Notes: generated from the letters alone by a model not told the origin. A stretch of DNA of 43,126 nt from Candidatus Buchananbacteria bacterium CG10_big_fil_rev_8_21_14_0_10_42_9 (GCA_002773845.1 PEZZ01000034.1:1-43126); one strand, 5' to 3'. Positions 28,193-37,941 are shown, counted from the first letter of the stretch. Translations and numbers: made by a program.

Positions 28193-31087
28193 TTATTCAG
28201 GTTTAGAAATTGTAATATTAACCCGGCGGCTTTCAAACCGGCGGCCTTGTTCGTCTAAAGCCACGGCATACACTTCATACCCCCCTGGCGGAGGTATCTC
28301 TTGCCAAATAGTTTTAACCGGGCTTGAGGAAACTTGTTTAGTGGTGTTAATAAACGACGGTGCGCCGCCCGTTTTAGTAAAAAAGAAGGTAACCTCTTTA
28401 ATGCCGCCCAGGCTAGATAAGGTCGCGGCAATATTTAGCGGGAAGTCTGATTCGGTTGCGGCCGTGCCGGAAGCCGGCTCAGTTAAATTAATTGTGACAG
28501 GCAGGCTTGGCAAAAGTAAATTCAAGCTAATTTGGTCGCTAGCCGTATTGTCTACATCGTCAAAGACTTTAGCGGTTAAGGTGTAAAACCCGCTAGTTAT
28601 CGCCGGGGCGCCAAGATAAGTGTCAAGTTCGTATGGGTGTAAACGTGAAGTGCCAACTAAATGATCTTCCAAATAATATTCCACGCGGCTGACTCCTCGC
28701 GGCGCGCTGGCGTTAACTCGCACATTTATGTCTCGGCTCGAGATTTTACTGTTGTTAGTTGGGCTTTCAATAATAATTGAGGGAATGTATTCTGGCAGAT
28801 GAACATCATCATATTCGGTTGGTTGGGTTTCATTAGTTAAGCCTTGCTCGTCTAGCCAGCGTTGGATCGCCCCTTCCCAGTTTGCGAATTGCGGGTCATT
28901 GGTGTTTGGCGGTGTATCGCCTTGGGGGTCGTCTTTATTGATGTAAAATAAAATACTGTGAGCTTGGGTGAATTTTTTTTCAATGACTAAGTGTTCAGGC
29001 GTGTATTGGGTGGCAAGCTTGCCTGAAAATCTATCAATTTTAACCGGAATTCCAGGGCCAGATGATGATTCTCCGTCCAAAACAGCTTTGCCAGTCACAA
29101 CCGGATTAGGCTCTTTAAAGTATTCAACGGGCGTGTCGCCCAACACTAATTGCATGTAGTTTCGCCAAATTGGCGCTGATACCGCTCCGCCTGCCGCACC
29201 AAGGTTCATCGCGTCATTATTGTTGTTACCAGCCCAAACCGCGGCGGCAATTGATGGTGTGTAGCCCAAAGTCCAGGCATCGCGATAGTCATTAGTGGTA
29301 CCGGTTTTGGCGGCCACAGGCCGACTACCTAAAGTAAGATAATTGTTTTCACCAAAAGCGTAAGCCCTGGCGTTGTTGTCCGACAAGATGTTATTTATTT
29401 GGCGGGCAGTTTGTTCTTCTAAAACACGTTGGTTTTTATCTTCCCATTCTTCAAGCACATTACCATCCTTGTCTTCAACTTTTAAAATAGCGCTGACCTC
29501 GTGTTGAATGCCTTCGCGAGCAAAGGCGGCATAGGCATTTAAATGTTCTATCATGCGCACCTCTCCTCCACCAAGTACCAACGACAAGCCAAAGCGAGAT
29601 CGGTTATCAAGCGAGCTGTAACCTAAATCTTCGGCTAAATCCAGCACATTATTAATTCCGGTTAAATAAATTGCTTTAACGGCCGGGATATTTAGTGAGC
29701 CAGCCAGGGCTTTTCTGATAGTGACAGGCCCATGCTCTTTTAAGTCGTAATTTTTAGGTTTATATGTGCCTTCAATGTCAGTTGAAAATGGCGTAACAAC
29801 GTCATACAAAATAGTGCCGGGGGTATAGCCCTTTTTAAATGCGGCGGCGTAAACTATTGGTTTAAAAGAAGAGCCTGGTTGGCGTAAGCGGGTGGTAATG
29901 TTAACTTGGCCATCAATTTCTTCGTCAAAAAAATCTACCGAGCCTACCATGGCTTCAATTTGACCGGTTTTTGGATCAAGCGACAACAGCGCAGCATTTG
30001 ATCCGCCTAAGTTGCGTATTTTTTCAATTCCCTCCTCAATCGCTTTTTCGGCTTTTTCTTGCTTGGATAAATCAAGGGTGGTAATTACTTTAAGCCCCCC
30101 CTGCTCAACTAGTCGTTCACCATACTTAGCGGTTAATAATTCGCGGACATACATTACAAAATGCGGTGCGGTAATATTCCCTTCCTCACGTTTGCGAAAG
30201 CTAAGCTCTTGTTCTTTAGCTGCTTCGGCCTCTTGCTTGGCAATATAGCCTTCGTCGACCATGGCATCTAAAACATAATGTTGGCGCCTAATTAGCTCAT
30301 CGTAATGGCTGCCATAAGGTGAATAATAAGTTGGCGACTGAGGCAGGGCGGCTAAAATTGCCGCTTCGGCCAAGGTTAAGTCTTTAGCTTGTTTGTTAAA
30401 GTAGGTTTCAGACGCCGCCTGGATACCGTAGGCAACCGAGCCGTAAGGTATTTCGTTAAAGTACAACCTTAAAATTTCATCCTTGGTAAATTTTCGCTCC
30501 AATTGGATGGCTAATATTAACTCTTTAATTTTCCGGGAGTACTTTTTTTCCGGGCTTAATATCGCGTTTTTAATTAACTGTTGGGTTAACGTTGATCCGC
30601 CGGCGCGTTCATTGCGTAAAATGTTAGTAATCATAGTTCTAACTATGCCGCGGACGCTAAAGCCAGAGTGAGTATAAAAATCTCTGTCTTCTGCGGCAAT
30701 AGTCGCTTCAATGGCGTAGTCTGGAATATCGCTTAGTTCAATTTGGGTGCGTTGTTGGTTTTTGAAAATATCAAACAAAACGGTTTCGCCGGTTTTGTCG
30801 TAGATTTTAGTAGATAACGGAACTTCACGGTCAATAATTCCACCGGGCGGAGGCAAATCCTTGCCGTACCAAATAAATGCGCCGATTAACAGGATAACTC
30901 CTCCGGCAAAAAGTATTGCTGCGCCTTTGATGGCCAACACCAACCATTCCGTGGGAATTTTAGGCGGTTTTTTGAAGGGCTTATGGCCGGTGATTTTTGG
31001 CAGCTTGCGGCTAGTTCGGGAGCGCAATGGTTTTTTGCTCCAGTTTTTAGGCGAATGAGTTTTAGTTGACAGTTGAGGAATGGGCAC
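28193..31087 (-). CDS. Class A penicillin-binding protein (PBP1A-like)
   Basis: A bifunctional peptidoglycan synthase. After a basic cytosolic stretch and one membrane segment (about 52-73 from this start), the GT51 glycosyltransferase has EDRDFYTHSGF and GGSTLTQQLIKN, then ERKFTKDEILRLYFNEIPYG. The transpeptidase shows the SxxK serine in PGSSFKPIVY, SxN in SLNIPAV, and KTGT in AAKTGTTNDYRDAW. Beyond it (about 760-965) lie two Ig-like beta domains, a C-terminal extension seen in some other bacteria. The ORF stays open to 31162, overlapping the ROK gene by 65 bases; GTG 31087, ten bases after the ROK stop, is the neater start. Confidence 0.92.
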   Translation of the reverse strand: MPIPQLSTKTHSPKNWSKKPLRSRTSRKLPKITGHKPFKKPPKIPTEWLVLAIKGAAILFAGGVILLIGAFIWYGKDLPPPGGIIDREVPLSTKIYDKTGETVLFDIFKNQQRTQIELSDIPDYAIEATIAAEDRDFYTHSGFSVRGIVRTMITNILRNERAGGSTLTQQLIKNAILSPEKKYSRKIKELILAIQLERKFTKDEILRLYFNEIPYGSVAYGIQAASETYFNKQAKDLTLAEAAILAALPQSPTYYSPYGSHYDELIRRQHYVLDAMVDEGYIAKQEAEAAKEQELSFRKREEGNITAPHFVMYVRELLTAKYGERLVEQGGLKVITTLDLSKQEKAEKAIEEGIEKIRNLGGSNAALLSLDPKTGQIEAMVGSVDFFDEEIDGQVNITTRLRQPGSSFKPIVYAAAFKKGYTPGTILYDVVTPFSTDIEGTYKPKNYDLKEHGPVTIRKALAGSLNIPAVKAIYLTGINNVLDLAEDLGYSSLDNRSRFGLSLVLGGGEVRMIEHLNAYAAFAREGIQHEVSAILKVEDKDGNVLEEWEDKNQRVLEEQTARQINNILSDNNARAYAFGENNYLTLGSRPVAAKTGTTNDYRDAWTLGYTPSIAAAVWAGNNNNDAMNLGAAGGAVSAPIWRNYMQLVLGDTPVEYFKEPNPVVTGKAVLDGESSSGPGIPVKIDRFSGKLATQYTPEHLVIEKKFTQAHSILFYINKDDPQGDTPPNTNDPQFANWEGAIQRWLDEQGLTNETQPTEYDDVHLPEYIPSIIIESPTNNSKISSRDINVRVNASAPRGVSRVEYYLEDHLVGTSRLHPYELDTYLGAPAITSGFYTLTAKVFDDVDNTASDQISLNLLLPSLPVTINLTEPASGTAATESDFPLNIAATLSSLGGIKEVTFFFTKTGGAPSFINTTKQVSSSPVKTIWQEIPPPGGYEVYAVALDEQGRRFESRRVNITISKPE

Positions 31088-31097
31088 GGCGGTAATG

Positions 31098-31994
31098 TTA
31101 TTGTTTAAACAATAATGTCGCTCCAAGCACGGCGGCGTTTTCGCCGAGCTTGCCTTTGACAATCGGGATCCTTTTTGAAGGTTGGTAAATTAGTTTTTTG
31201 CGCGCTAAAGCAATGGCTGGGCGCCAAAATAAAGGCACACGAATTAGGCCGCCGCCAAGCACGACAATGCCAGGGTTTAACCCGTTTATAATATTTGCTA
31301 AACCAACCGCTAAAGCTTCTTGCATGATATGAAAAACTTGTGTGGCTTGGCGGTCTTTCCGTTTGGCTTTTTTTTCAATTTCATAAGCGTCTGCTTTTTT
31401 GCCGGCGACTAGCTTGTACAGTTTAATCATGCCCGAACCTGAGGCGTAAATTTCCAAGTGGCCCTTTTGCCCACAGTTGCACTCAATGCCATGGTCGACA
31501 ATTGTCGTGTGGCCAAGTTCAGTGGCTAAGTGTTGTGCCCCGCTGTAAATTTTACTATTCATCACCCAGCCGCTGCCCACGCCGGTGCCCAAGGTTAAGC
31601 CGACAACATTGTCATATTTTTTACCAGCCCCAAAAATCGCTTCGCCCAAGGTAAAGCAATTGGCATCGTTTTCAATTCTAATTTCTTTTTTAAAAGTTTT
31701 TTTCAAAATTTTTCCTAAAGGCACATTTTTAAAATTTTTAGGCAAGTTTGGGCTAAATAAAACAGACCCGCGATCAGCCGATATAGAGCCGGCAATGCTT
31801 ACACCAATTCCCTTAACTTGGCTTGAGTTAAGCTCGGAAATTGTTTTTTTGATATTGTTAATCACGGCTGGGCGGCCTTGGTTAACGCCAGTAGCAACGC
31901 GTATTTGTTTGATTACTTTGGTTTGAGACACTAAGCCAGCGTGGATTTTTGTGCCACCGACATCAACCCCTAAATAAATTTCTGATCTTGCCAT
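31098..31994 (-). CDS. ROK-family sugar kinase (glucokinase-like)
   Basis: A ROK kinase that probably phosphorylates glucose or a related hexose with ATP. Motifs: phosphate-1 DVGGTKIHAG near the N-terminus, the catalytic region RIENDANCFTLGEAIFGAG, GTGVGSGWV, and the ROK zinc motif ELGHTTI...CNCGQKGHLEIYASG (three Cys plus His). Length about 298 residues is normal. ATG 31994 is chosen because TATAAT (32009-32004) would start an RNA 3 bases before it; an ATG 18 bases further up is also in frame. It lies after the APH-like kinase and before PBP1A in the glycogen operon, and would supply glucose-6-phosphate for pgi. Confidence 0.9.
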   Translation of the reverse strand: MARSEIYLGVDVGGTKIHAGLVSQTKVIKQIRVATGVNQGRPAVINNIKKTISELNSSQVKGIGVSIAGSISADRGSVLFSPNLPKNFKNVPLGKILKKTFKKEIRIENDANCFTLGEAIFGAGKKYDNVVGLTLGTGVGSGWVMNSKIYSGAQHLATELGHTTIVDHGIECNCGQKGHLEIYASGSGMIKLYKLVAGKKADAYEIEKKAKRKDRQATQVFHIMQEALAVGLANIINGLNPGIVVLGGGLIRVPLFWRPAIALARKKLIYQPSKRIPIVKGKLGENAAVLGATLLFKQ

Positions 31995-32003
31995 ATTTTT
32001 TAA

Positions 32004-32009
32004 ATTATA
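32004..32009 (-). promoter_or_regulatory. Internal -10 element upstream of the ROK kinase
   Basis: TATAAT in the short gap between the APH-like and ROK genes predicts a near-leaderless transcript (3-base leader), similar to pgi. No clear -35. Confidence 0.45.
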
Positions 32010-32035
32010 CAACGCTCGCCTTAAATCGGGTAGGG

Positions 32036-33037
32036 CTAACTAATTTTTTTAAATAAAATTTCAATTTCTTGGAGCAGAAAATTAATCGCCGTTTTTTTTG
32101 GCTTTTTTAAAGACGGCATAAAAAAGATGGCACTTTTTAGCGCCGTTAAAATTTGAAACAGCGTGATTTTGTAAATTAGCTCATCACTTGCCGCAATATT
32201 CCGGTTGCTTAAATAGGTGTTAAAAAATTGCTGTTGTAATTTTTCTATTTTAGCGGCAGGCGTGTAAATTCGGCTCATAAAATCAAGCTGCTGCATAAAT
32301 GACCCCAAATCGTAGGCCGGATCGCACAGTCCAGTGTCGGTAAAATCAATCACGTCTATGATTTTATGGTTTTGCTTTTGAATAATTATGTTTTCGGGAT
32401 GAAAATCGCCATGGCATAAAGTTTTTTTCTCCGGTTTGATCTTGTCAATTTCAGCAAATAGCCTTTTTTTAAAGGCAATGGCCTGCGATGTTTCTTTAGG
32501 CCAATTTTTTTTATAACGTCGTAAAACATTTTCCGGGTCAATTTGATTTTTAAAATCTATCTTTTTCAATTTTAATTTTCGCAACGGCTTTAAGCCGTGA
32601 ATTTGGCTGAGCTTAAGCCCAGCTTTCTCAACCCAAGCGTCGATGTTCTTTTGCCCTTGGATATACTGGTACAAATTATCCCCTTCAGCCGAAATATAAA
32701 ACATCCCTTTGAGGCGCTTGTCATACCATAGCGGTTTTTGGGTAGTAATGTTATGATCAAAAAAGTATTTTAAAATTTCAAAAGTTTTTTTGCGCGAACC
32801 GTCCCCCGCGGCACTGCAAAATACTATTAATTGCTGTTTGTTCGCATTGGATAATTCATATCTGACGACCGCCCGCCGGTTGTATTTTTTAAACCTTTTC
32901 AAGGATAATTTTAGCGGTCCGGCAATTGTCTCGTCATTTAAGCGTCGATCAAAATAATCCAGCATTTTAGCCTGATCAAAAAATGTGTCAACTTTAAAGT
33001 TGTTTTTTAGGATTGTTTTTCCCAGTGCCGTTGCCAT
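32036..33037 (-). CDS. Aminoglycoside-phosphotransferase-like kinase
   Basis: The 333-residue APH-fold kinase has the catalytic loop LCHGDFHPENIII (the HGDxHxxN motif, about 208-220), the metal-binding DFTDTGLCDPAYDLG (about 232-246), and an N-terminal lobe with VVRYEL. APH-like enzymes phosphorylate sugars, choline or drugs; in the glycogen cluster a maltose or sugar kinase is a plausible but untested role. It starts inside the end of the GH57 gene (31-base overlap), pointing to coupled translation. Confidence 0.75.
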   Translation of the reverse strand: MATALGKTILKNNFKVDTFFDQAKMLDYFDRRLNDETIAGPLKLSLKRFKKYNRRAVVRYELSNANKQQLIVFCSAAGDGSRKKTFEILKYFFDHNITTQKPLWYDKRLKGMFYISAEGDNLYQYIQGQKNIDAWVEKAGLKLSQIHGLKPLRKLKLKKIDFKNQIDPENVLRRYKKNWPKETSQAIAFKKRLFAEIDKIKPEKKTLCHGDFHPENIIIQKQNHKIIDVIDFTDTGLCDPAYDLGSFMQQLDFMSRIYTPAAKIEKLQQQFFNTYLSNRNIAASDELIYKITLFQILTALKSAIFFMPSLKKPKKTAINFLLQEIEILFKKIS

Positions 33038-34161
33038 ACCAAAGTAATAATTGAATGATACAATTTTTCCGCTTTAATTTTTTCGTAGGGTGAAGCACCC
33101 TTTAACGAGCGAACGCTTTTGATTAGCTCTTGCAACCCCTTTTCTATTTCGTCTGGATTCCAGCTGACGGGACTAAAAGCATCTAATTGTCGTCCCGCCG
33201 CCCACCACCAAGCACAGCTACACAGCCCCCGATCCAAATGCCGCCTGGCCCAATCGTGATTGCTGTCGCGCTCGTGTTTACTTACCAGTTTAATCGCTAA
33301 CTCTCGCAGCTCATTTAATTTAACTTGAACTAAATTGTGCGGGTCGTCCCATTGAGCAAAATGATGATTGCGTTTAAGTTCGTCTTCGGTTGATTCCCAA
33401 TTGCTTTTAACCGGGGTGATTTTCTCGCTATTTTTATACAACCTAATTAGCTGCGACATGCTTATTGATTTAACGTTGGGCAAGCCTAAGGCGTACGGCC
33501 AAGCTTTCCAGTCATCTTTATGCCAATAGCCGTACATTTCCCCGTCCGTGGCGGTTACCACAAACCGGGGTGGCAACTCTTGTTTATTTAAATCAATTAC
33601 GGTTGTGGGCGGAAATGATTTTGACCAGTTGCGATTTCTAAAAACAACTGTTAGCCCAATATTTTTAATTTGGTATTTTTGGTCAAAGTCAACCGCGCCA
33701 AGTTTGCCATTGTAAGAAATCTCATCTAACAATATCCACTCAAAGCCGTGGTCAGCTATCACTTTGGCCGCCTCTTTGCTGTATGCCATTTCGGGTAAGT
33801 AAAATCCTTTCGGTTGGTAAGCCGACTCAAAGTATGTCTGCAGGGTTTTATCATTAAGTTTAATTTGCCGCGCAATCTCTTCGCTTGGCAAAAGCGGCAA
33901 GATGGGGTGATATTTGGCAGTGCCCGTGAGTTCAATTTTGTCTTGCTTGGCAAGCTCAATAAAACCTTCCAGAACTTTGTTAAATTTGTAGTTAACAAGT
34001 AGTTCAACTAAACTGCCGGAAATGTTAACGGTCAATTTGGCCTGGCTGCTTTTGTTTAAAGTTTTGATGATAAACTGGTAGCTTTCTTTAACCAGTTGTC
34101 GCAGCACGTCCCTGGTTTGATTTGGCGGCTGGTGTAAATGTAAAAAGTTGGCCCAATACAT
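33007..34161 (-). CDS. Glycoside hydrolase family 57 (alpha-glucan enzyme)
   Basis: GH57 enzymes are amylases, branching enzymes or glucanotransferases acting on alpha-glucans. Motif 1 is HLHQPP (near residue 8). The nucleophile motif lies in GFYLPEMAYS (near 118, the Glu), and the acid/base motif in TATDGEMYGYW (near 206, the Asp). At 384 residues it is the short catalytic form. It starts at ATG 34161, 1 base after the glgA stop, and overlaps the next gene. With glgA and GH15 it forms a storage-glucan module. The exact specificity (debranching, branching or transfer) cannot be told. Confidence 0.85.
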   Translation of the reverse strand: MYWANFLHLHQPPNQTRDVLRQLVKESYQFIIKTLNKSSQAKLTVNISGSLVELLVNYKFNKVLEGFIELAKQDKIELTGTAKYHPILPLLPSEEIARQIKLNDKTLQTYFESAYQPKGFYLPEMAYSKEAAKVIADHGFEWILLDEISYNGKLGAVDFDQKYQIKNIGLTVVFRNRNWSKSFPPTTVIDLNKQELPPRFVVTATDGEMYGYWHKDDWKAWPYALGLPNVKSISMSQLIRLYKNSEKITPVKSNWESTEDELKRNHHFAQWDDPHNLVQVKLNELRELAIKLVSKHERDSNHDWARRHLDRGLCSCAWWWAAGRQLDAFSPVSWNPDEIEKGLQELIKSVRSLKGASPYEKIKAEKLYHSIITLVWQRHWEKQS

Positions 34162-34162
34162 A

Positions 34163-35662
34163 TTATTTTTTACCGTTTGATTTGCCGTTATGCTGGCTAA
34201 ATCGAATCGCTCGACGATAAAGTTCGACGTACTTTTCGGCCGGTACCTGCCAAGACGACGAAATGGCCATGCCGTTTAGCACTAAATTACGCCACTGTTT
34301 TTTATGTTTATAAGTTTCTAAGGCGCGAGTTAAGGCAACTAGTAACCCCTGGGCATTGTAATCAATAAATACAAAGCCATCGCCATGCCCGGTAGCGGCG
34401 TCAAAGTCAGTCACGGTATCAACCAGCCCGCCGGTGGCTCTGACAATTGGCACCGAACCGTAACGCAACGAAATAAGTTGGCCGAGTCCGCATGGTTCAA
34501 AACGTGACGGCATCAAAAACATGTCGGATCCGGCATAGGCTAAAGTCGCGCGCTTGGCGTCAAACTCTAAATTGGCGCTAAATTTATTTGGGTATTTTTT
34601 CATTAGTGATTTTAGCGTGGCCTCATATTTTTTATCGCCCGTGCCCATAATAAAAATTTGCACATCCATTTTTAGCACCGTGTCAATAATTTTAAATAGC
34701 AAATCAAAACCTTTTTGCTCAGCCACCCGAGTAACCATGCCGACCAATGGCACATCTTTATTTTGTGGTAGCTTAAAGTATTTTTGCAGGTAAGTTTTGT
34801 TGAGATATTTTTTGTCTAAACTTTTGGCGTCATAGTTGCGGTAAAGCCCAGGGTCGGTTTTGGGGTTATAATCTTTGTAATCAATGCCATTAACAATGCC
34901 AAACAAACGATCTTTTCTATTTTTCAAAATAATATGTAAGTCTTGCCCAAAATCTTTAGTTAAAATTTCTTTGGCGTATTGTTCGGATACGGTGTTAATC
35001 ATGTCAGTGTTAATAATTGCGCGTTTGGCGAAATTAACGCGCTCAAGTTTTGGCCCATGTTTAAACGGCGGCATGCGGCCGTACCCATCATCGCGGTAGC
35101 GCCGCGGTATCAACCACCACGGCTGACCGAGCTGAAAGGTCATATTGTGAATAGTGTAAATAGTAGCCGCGTTTTTTAAGATCGGATCTTTTTGGTATCG
35201 CTTTTTTAAAAAGTAAGGCACTAACCCGGTGGGCCAATCATGGCAATGAATAATGTCTATCTCTTTTTGCAACAGCCGCAACAGCTTAAGCGCCGCCAAA
35301 TCAAACAGCATAAAGCGGGCGTTTTCGTGCTTAGAACCATACAATTCTTTTTTCCTCCCAAAGTATTGCTTGTTGGCGACGAAGTAAACTTTCAGCCCGG
35401 GCATAAGTTCGCCTACCCAAAAGTTAACTTTTGTCTCTATGCCTTCAGACAAAGTAATCGCCACCTCCTCAAACAACAATTTCAATTTTTGTTTTTTGGC
35501 GTCAATAATTTGTTCGTATAAAGGCGTAATGACCATGACCTCATGCCCAAGCCGTTTAATTGCTTTGGGCAACGACCTGGCCACATCCCCCAAACCGCCG
35601 GTTTGCGAAAATGGAGAAACTTCGGAAGTAATGTGAACAATTGAAAGTTTATTTTTGGCCAT
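34163..35662 (-). CDS. glgA: Glycogen (starch) synthase, GT5
   Basis: GlgA extends alpha-1,4-glucans from ADP- or UDP-glucose. The 499-residue protein begins IVHITSEVSPFSQTGGLGDVARSLPKAI, with the family QTGGLGDV motif (near 22), and has NTVSEQYAKEI, HNMTF, and the C-terminal catalytic segment with MPSRFEPCGLGQLISLRYG (near 395-413; E-x7-E type) and RATGGLVDTV. It overlaps the GH15 gene by 14 bases. No glgC (ADP-glucose pyrophosphorylase) is in this window, so the donor supply must come from elsewhere. Confidence 0.95.
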   Translation of the reverse strand: MAKNKLSIVHITSEVSPFSQTGGLGDVARSLPKAIKRLGHEVMVITPLYEQIIDAKKQKLKLLFEEVAITLSEGIETKVNFWVGELMPGLKVYFVANKQYFGRKKELYGSKHENARFMLFDLAALKLLRLLQKEIDIIHCHDWPTGLVPYFLKKRYQKDPILKNAATIYTIHNMTFQLGQPWWLIPRRYRDDGYGRMPPFKHGPKLERVNFAKRAIINTDMINTVSEQYAKEILTKDFGQDLHIILKNRKDRLFGIVNGIDYKDYNPKTDPGLYRNYDAKSLDKKYLNKTYLQKYFKLPQNKDVPLVGMVTRVAEQKGFDLLFKIIDTVLKMDVQIFIMGTGDKKYEATLKSLMKKYPNKFSANLEFDAKRATLAYAGSDMFLMPSRFEPCGLGQLISLRYGSVPIVRATGGLVDTVTDFDAATGHGDGFVFIDYNAQGLLVALTRALETYKHKKQWRNLVLNGMAISSSWQVPAEKYVELYRRAIRFSQHNGKSNGKK

Positions 35663-36737
35663 CAGATTTTAAATAACCTAAATTGGCGGCGGCAATAATA
35701 AACATAGCGTGAGACCAGGCGAGCGGCTTAATGCCTTTGCGAAAATCTTCAAAAATCTGTTCTGGAATTAACAGGTCGTTGTCGAGCCGGTTAATTACCC
35801 AATTGAAATATTGTTCAGCCTTTTTTGGCTGTCCGGCTAATTGATAGTAAGTGGCTAACCAAAAATTTAACAGCGGCCACGCCCCGCCACCTTCTTGAGC
35901 CGAGCCTTCGCCGTCGTAGTAATCAAACTGGTAGCGATGCACGCCGCCATTAACCACTATATTATTTTCAATGGCACTGGCGGTATTTAGCATGCGCGGG
36001 TCATTGGCCGGAATAATATTAAAAGGATAAGCGATGCCAAGCATTGAGGCGTCAACGTTTAAATCGTCAATTTTACCGTGGGTTCGTAAAAAGTATTTAT
36101 GTTTTTCGTTATAAGCATCATTAATTCGTTCAATCATTTGGTGGGCAGTCTCTTTCCAGCGATCACCTTTTAGCATCATGTCAGCGCAAAGTAATCCCCG
36201 GGCGCAGGCGGCCAGGCTATAAGTGTGATTGTTTTCCATTTTGGTTGATGTTTGCCTATGCCCTTCTTCCCACAGGTCAACGGTGTTATCAAAAAAGTAA
36301 GTTCTTTTCCAGCTGTCAGAAATGCCATCCGCTAATCGGCGAATTAAATTTTCTTGTTTGGCGGCCTCACTTAAATGCTCAGAGTAAAAATCATAAATGG
36401 CCCAAAGCATTGAGCCGGCTTGATCCGGTTGATATTGTCGCACCCTAATTCTACCGTTAGTTGAGTAGTTGGCGTATAATTTTCCCCGCTTTTTAAAATC
36501 TTGGGGCCGATATTCAAGCCACTTGAAAAACGGTTCTTGAATGTTAGTAATGCCAGCCAGTTTGGCGGCAACACAAATATAAGCGGCGTCTCGAGGCCAG
36601 ACATAGTGGTAGTCTTTGGCTTGGCGCGGATAGTATTCCATATCAGAGTTGGCGGCAATGATAGCGCCGTTGGATAAAGACGAGTCAAGTAAAATCTCCC
36701 GGCTTTTGGCAATCAGGTCTTTAATTTTTTGAGTCAT
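35649..36737 (-). CDS. Glycoside hydrolase family 15 (glucoamylase-like)
   Basis: GH15 enzymes release glucose from alpha-glucan ends. The protein of about 362 residues from ATG 36737 has the (alpha/alpha)6 barrel pattern: YHYVWPRDAAYICVAAKLAG, a general acid Glu in DLWEEGHRQTSTKMENNH, and EGSAQEGGGAWPLLNFWLA near the second Glu. There is no signal peptide, so it is intracellular. The upstream-extended ORF begins inside ruvC; ATG 36737 overlaps ruvC by only 17 bases and is preferred. First of the glycan genes after ruvC. Confidence 0.9.
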   Translation of the reverse strand: MTQKIKDLIAKSREILLDSSLSNGAIIAANSDMEYYPRQAKDYHYVWPRDAAYICVAAKLAGITNIQEPFFKWLEYRPQDFKKRGKLYANYSTNGRIRVRQYQPDQAGSMLWAIYDFYSEHLSEAAKQENLIRRLADGISDSWKRTYFFDNTVDLWEEGHRQTSTKMENNHTYSLAACARGLLCADMMLKGDRWKETAHQMIERINDAYNEKHKYFLRTHGKIDDLNVDASMLGIAYPFNIIPANDPRMLNTASAIENNIVVNGGVHRYQFDYYDGEGSAQEGGGAWPLLNFWLATYYQLAGQPKKAEQYFNWVINRLDNDLLIPEQIFEDFRKGIKPLAWSHAMFIIAAANLGYLKSDGQK

Positions 36738-37224
36738 ATGTCTTAGTTTTATGAATACCGCACACCGCACAAGCCAAAGCGTCAGCCGCATGGTCCGGGC
36801 TTGGCACTTGCTTTAGTTTTAATAGCGTTTTGATCATTTGTTGGATTTGATTTTTGTCGGCCTTGCCGTAACCAATTAAAGCCATTTTAATTTGAAGCGG
36901 AGTAAGCTCAACTGTTTTTAGCTGGTGCCGTTCGGCAGTTAATAATATTGCGCCTTTGGCTTGTCCGACGAGCATGGCCGTTTTGGCATTTTTGGCAAAA
37001 AATATTTCTTCAATTGCCAGTAACTTGGGCTTATGGGTAATAATAATTTTTTCAACGCCGCTTGCAATTTGATAAAGTCTTTTGGCTAAGGAGTCGGAAT
37101 TTTTGGTTATTATTACGCCATGCTCTAAATGATTTAATTTATTGCCAGTGACACTAATTACGCCGTAACCGGTATTAGCCAACCCCGGATCAACGCCTAA
37201 AATGATTTTTGTTCCCGTGGGCAT
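36721..37224 (-). CDS. ruvC: Crossover junction endodeoxyribonuclease RuvC
   Basis: RuvC cuts Holliday junctions during recombination. The 167-residue protein has GVDPGLANTGYGVI (first catalytic Asp, near 11), the conserved IEEIFFAKNAKTAMLVGQAKG region (catalytic Glu, near 71), and PDHAADALACAVCGIH with the last catalytic Asp pair (near 147-150). It starts 3 bases after the yebC stop. Confidence 0.95.
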   Translation of the reverse strand: MPTGTKIILGVDPGLANTGYGVISVTGNKLNHLEHGVIITKNSDSLAKRLYQIASGVEKIIITHKPKLLAIEEIFFAKNAKTAMLVGQAKGAILLTAERHQLKTVELTPLQIKMALIGYGKADKNQIQQMIKTLLKLKQVPSPDHAADALACAVCGIHKTKTYDSKN

Positions 37225-37227
37225 GCG

Positions 37228-37941
37228 TTAAAGCTCCACGTTCGTAAAAACATTATTGACATCCGGGTTGTCGTCAAGGGCGGCGAATAATTTTTCTAGC
37301 TGATTTGCTTCTTTATTGTCCTCAATTTTTTTTGAGTCCTTTGGCCGCATAACAATTTCAGCTTCTTCAACGCCAATATTTTTTTCAGCTAAAAAGTTTT
37401 GAATTTTTTTTAAATCATTCGGTTGAGTGTAAATTGTGACGCCCTCATCGTGGTGAACTAAATCTTTGATGCCTTGATCAATTAGTTCCAATTCAAGTTC
37501 GTCGCTAAGCTGCTTGAGTTCAATTTCACCTACCTTTTCAAATTGCCAAGCCACCGCATTGCTAGTCGCTAGGTTGCCGCCGTGCTTACTTAAAATATGC
37601 TTAATGTCAGCCACGGTGCGGTTTTTATTGTCGGTTACGACTTGTATTAGAATGCCAGATCCACCCGGGCCAAAACCTTCGTATAAAGCCTCTTCTAAAG
37701 CTTCTCCGCCGCTATCGCCGGTGCCGCGCGCGATGGCGCGTTCAATATTGTCCTTTGGCATATTTCCGCCCTTAGCTTTATCAATCGCTAATTTCAGCTT
37801 AAAGTTCATGTCCGGATCGCCTCCGCCCTCTTTGGCGGCAACCGTAATCGCGTTGCCTAAACGCGTAAAAAGGGCGCCTCGCTTTGCGTCAGCCGCACCT
37901 TTTTGACGATGAATTTTTGCCCACTTAGAATGACCGGACAT
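37228..37941 (-). CDS. yebC: YebC/PmpR family protein (translation or transcription factor)
   Basis: The 237-residue protein is a clear YebC family member: MSGHSKWAKIHRQKGAADAKRG at the N-terminus, GGNMPKDNIERAIARGTG, and YEGFGPGGSGILIQVVTDNKNRTVADIKHILSKHGG. YebC proteins act as regulators and, as shown for some members, help ribosomes translate proline stretches. A TGC-TATAGT extended -10 (minus strand, near 37970) precedes it. It heads the long minus-strand operon through HAD. Confidence 0.96.
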   Translation of the reverse strand: MSGHSKWAKIHRQKGAADAKRGALFTRLGNAITVAAKEGGGDPDMNFKLKLAIDKAKGGNMPKDNIERAIARGTGDSGGEALEEALYEGFGPGGSGILIQVVTDNKNRTVADIKHILSKHGGNLATSNAVAWQFEKVGEIELKQLSDELELELIDQGIKDLVHHDEGVTIYTQPNDLKKIQNFLAEKNIGVEEAEIVMRPKDSKKIEDNKEANQLEKLFAALDDNPDVNNVFTNVEL

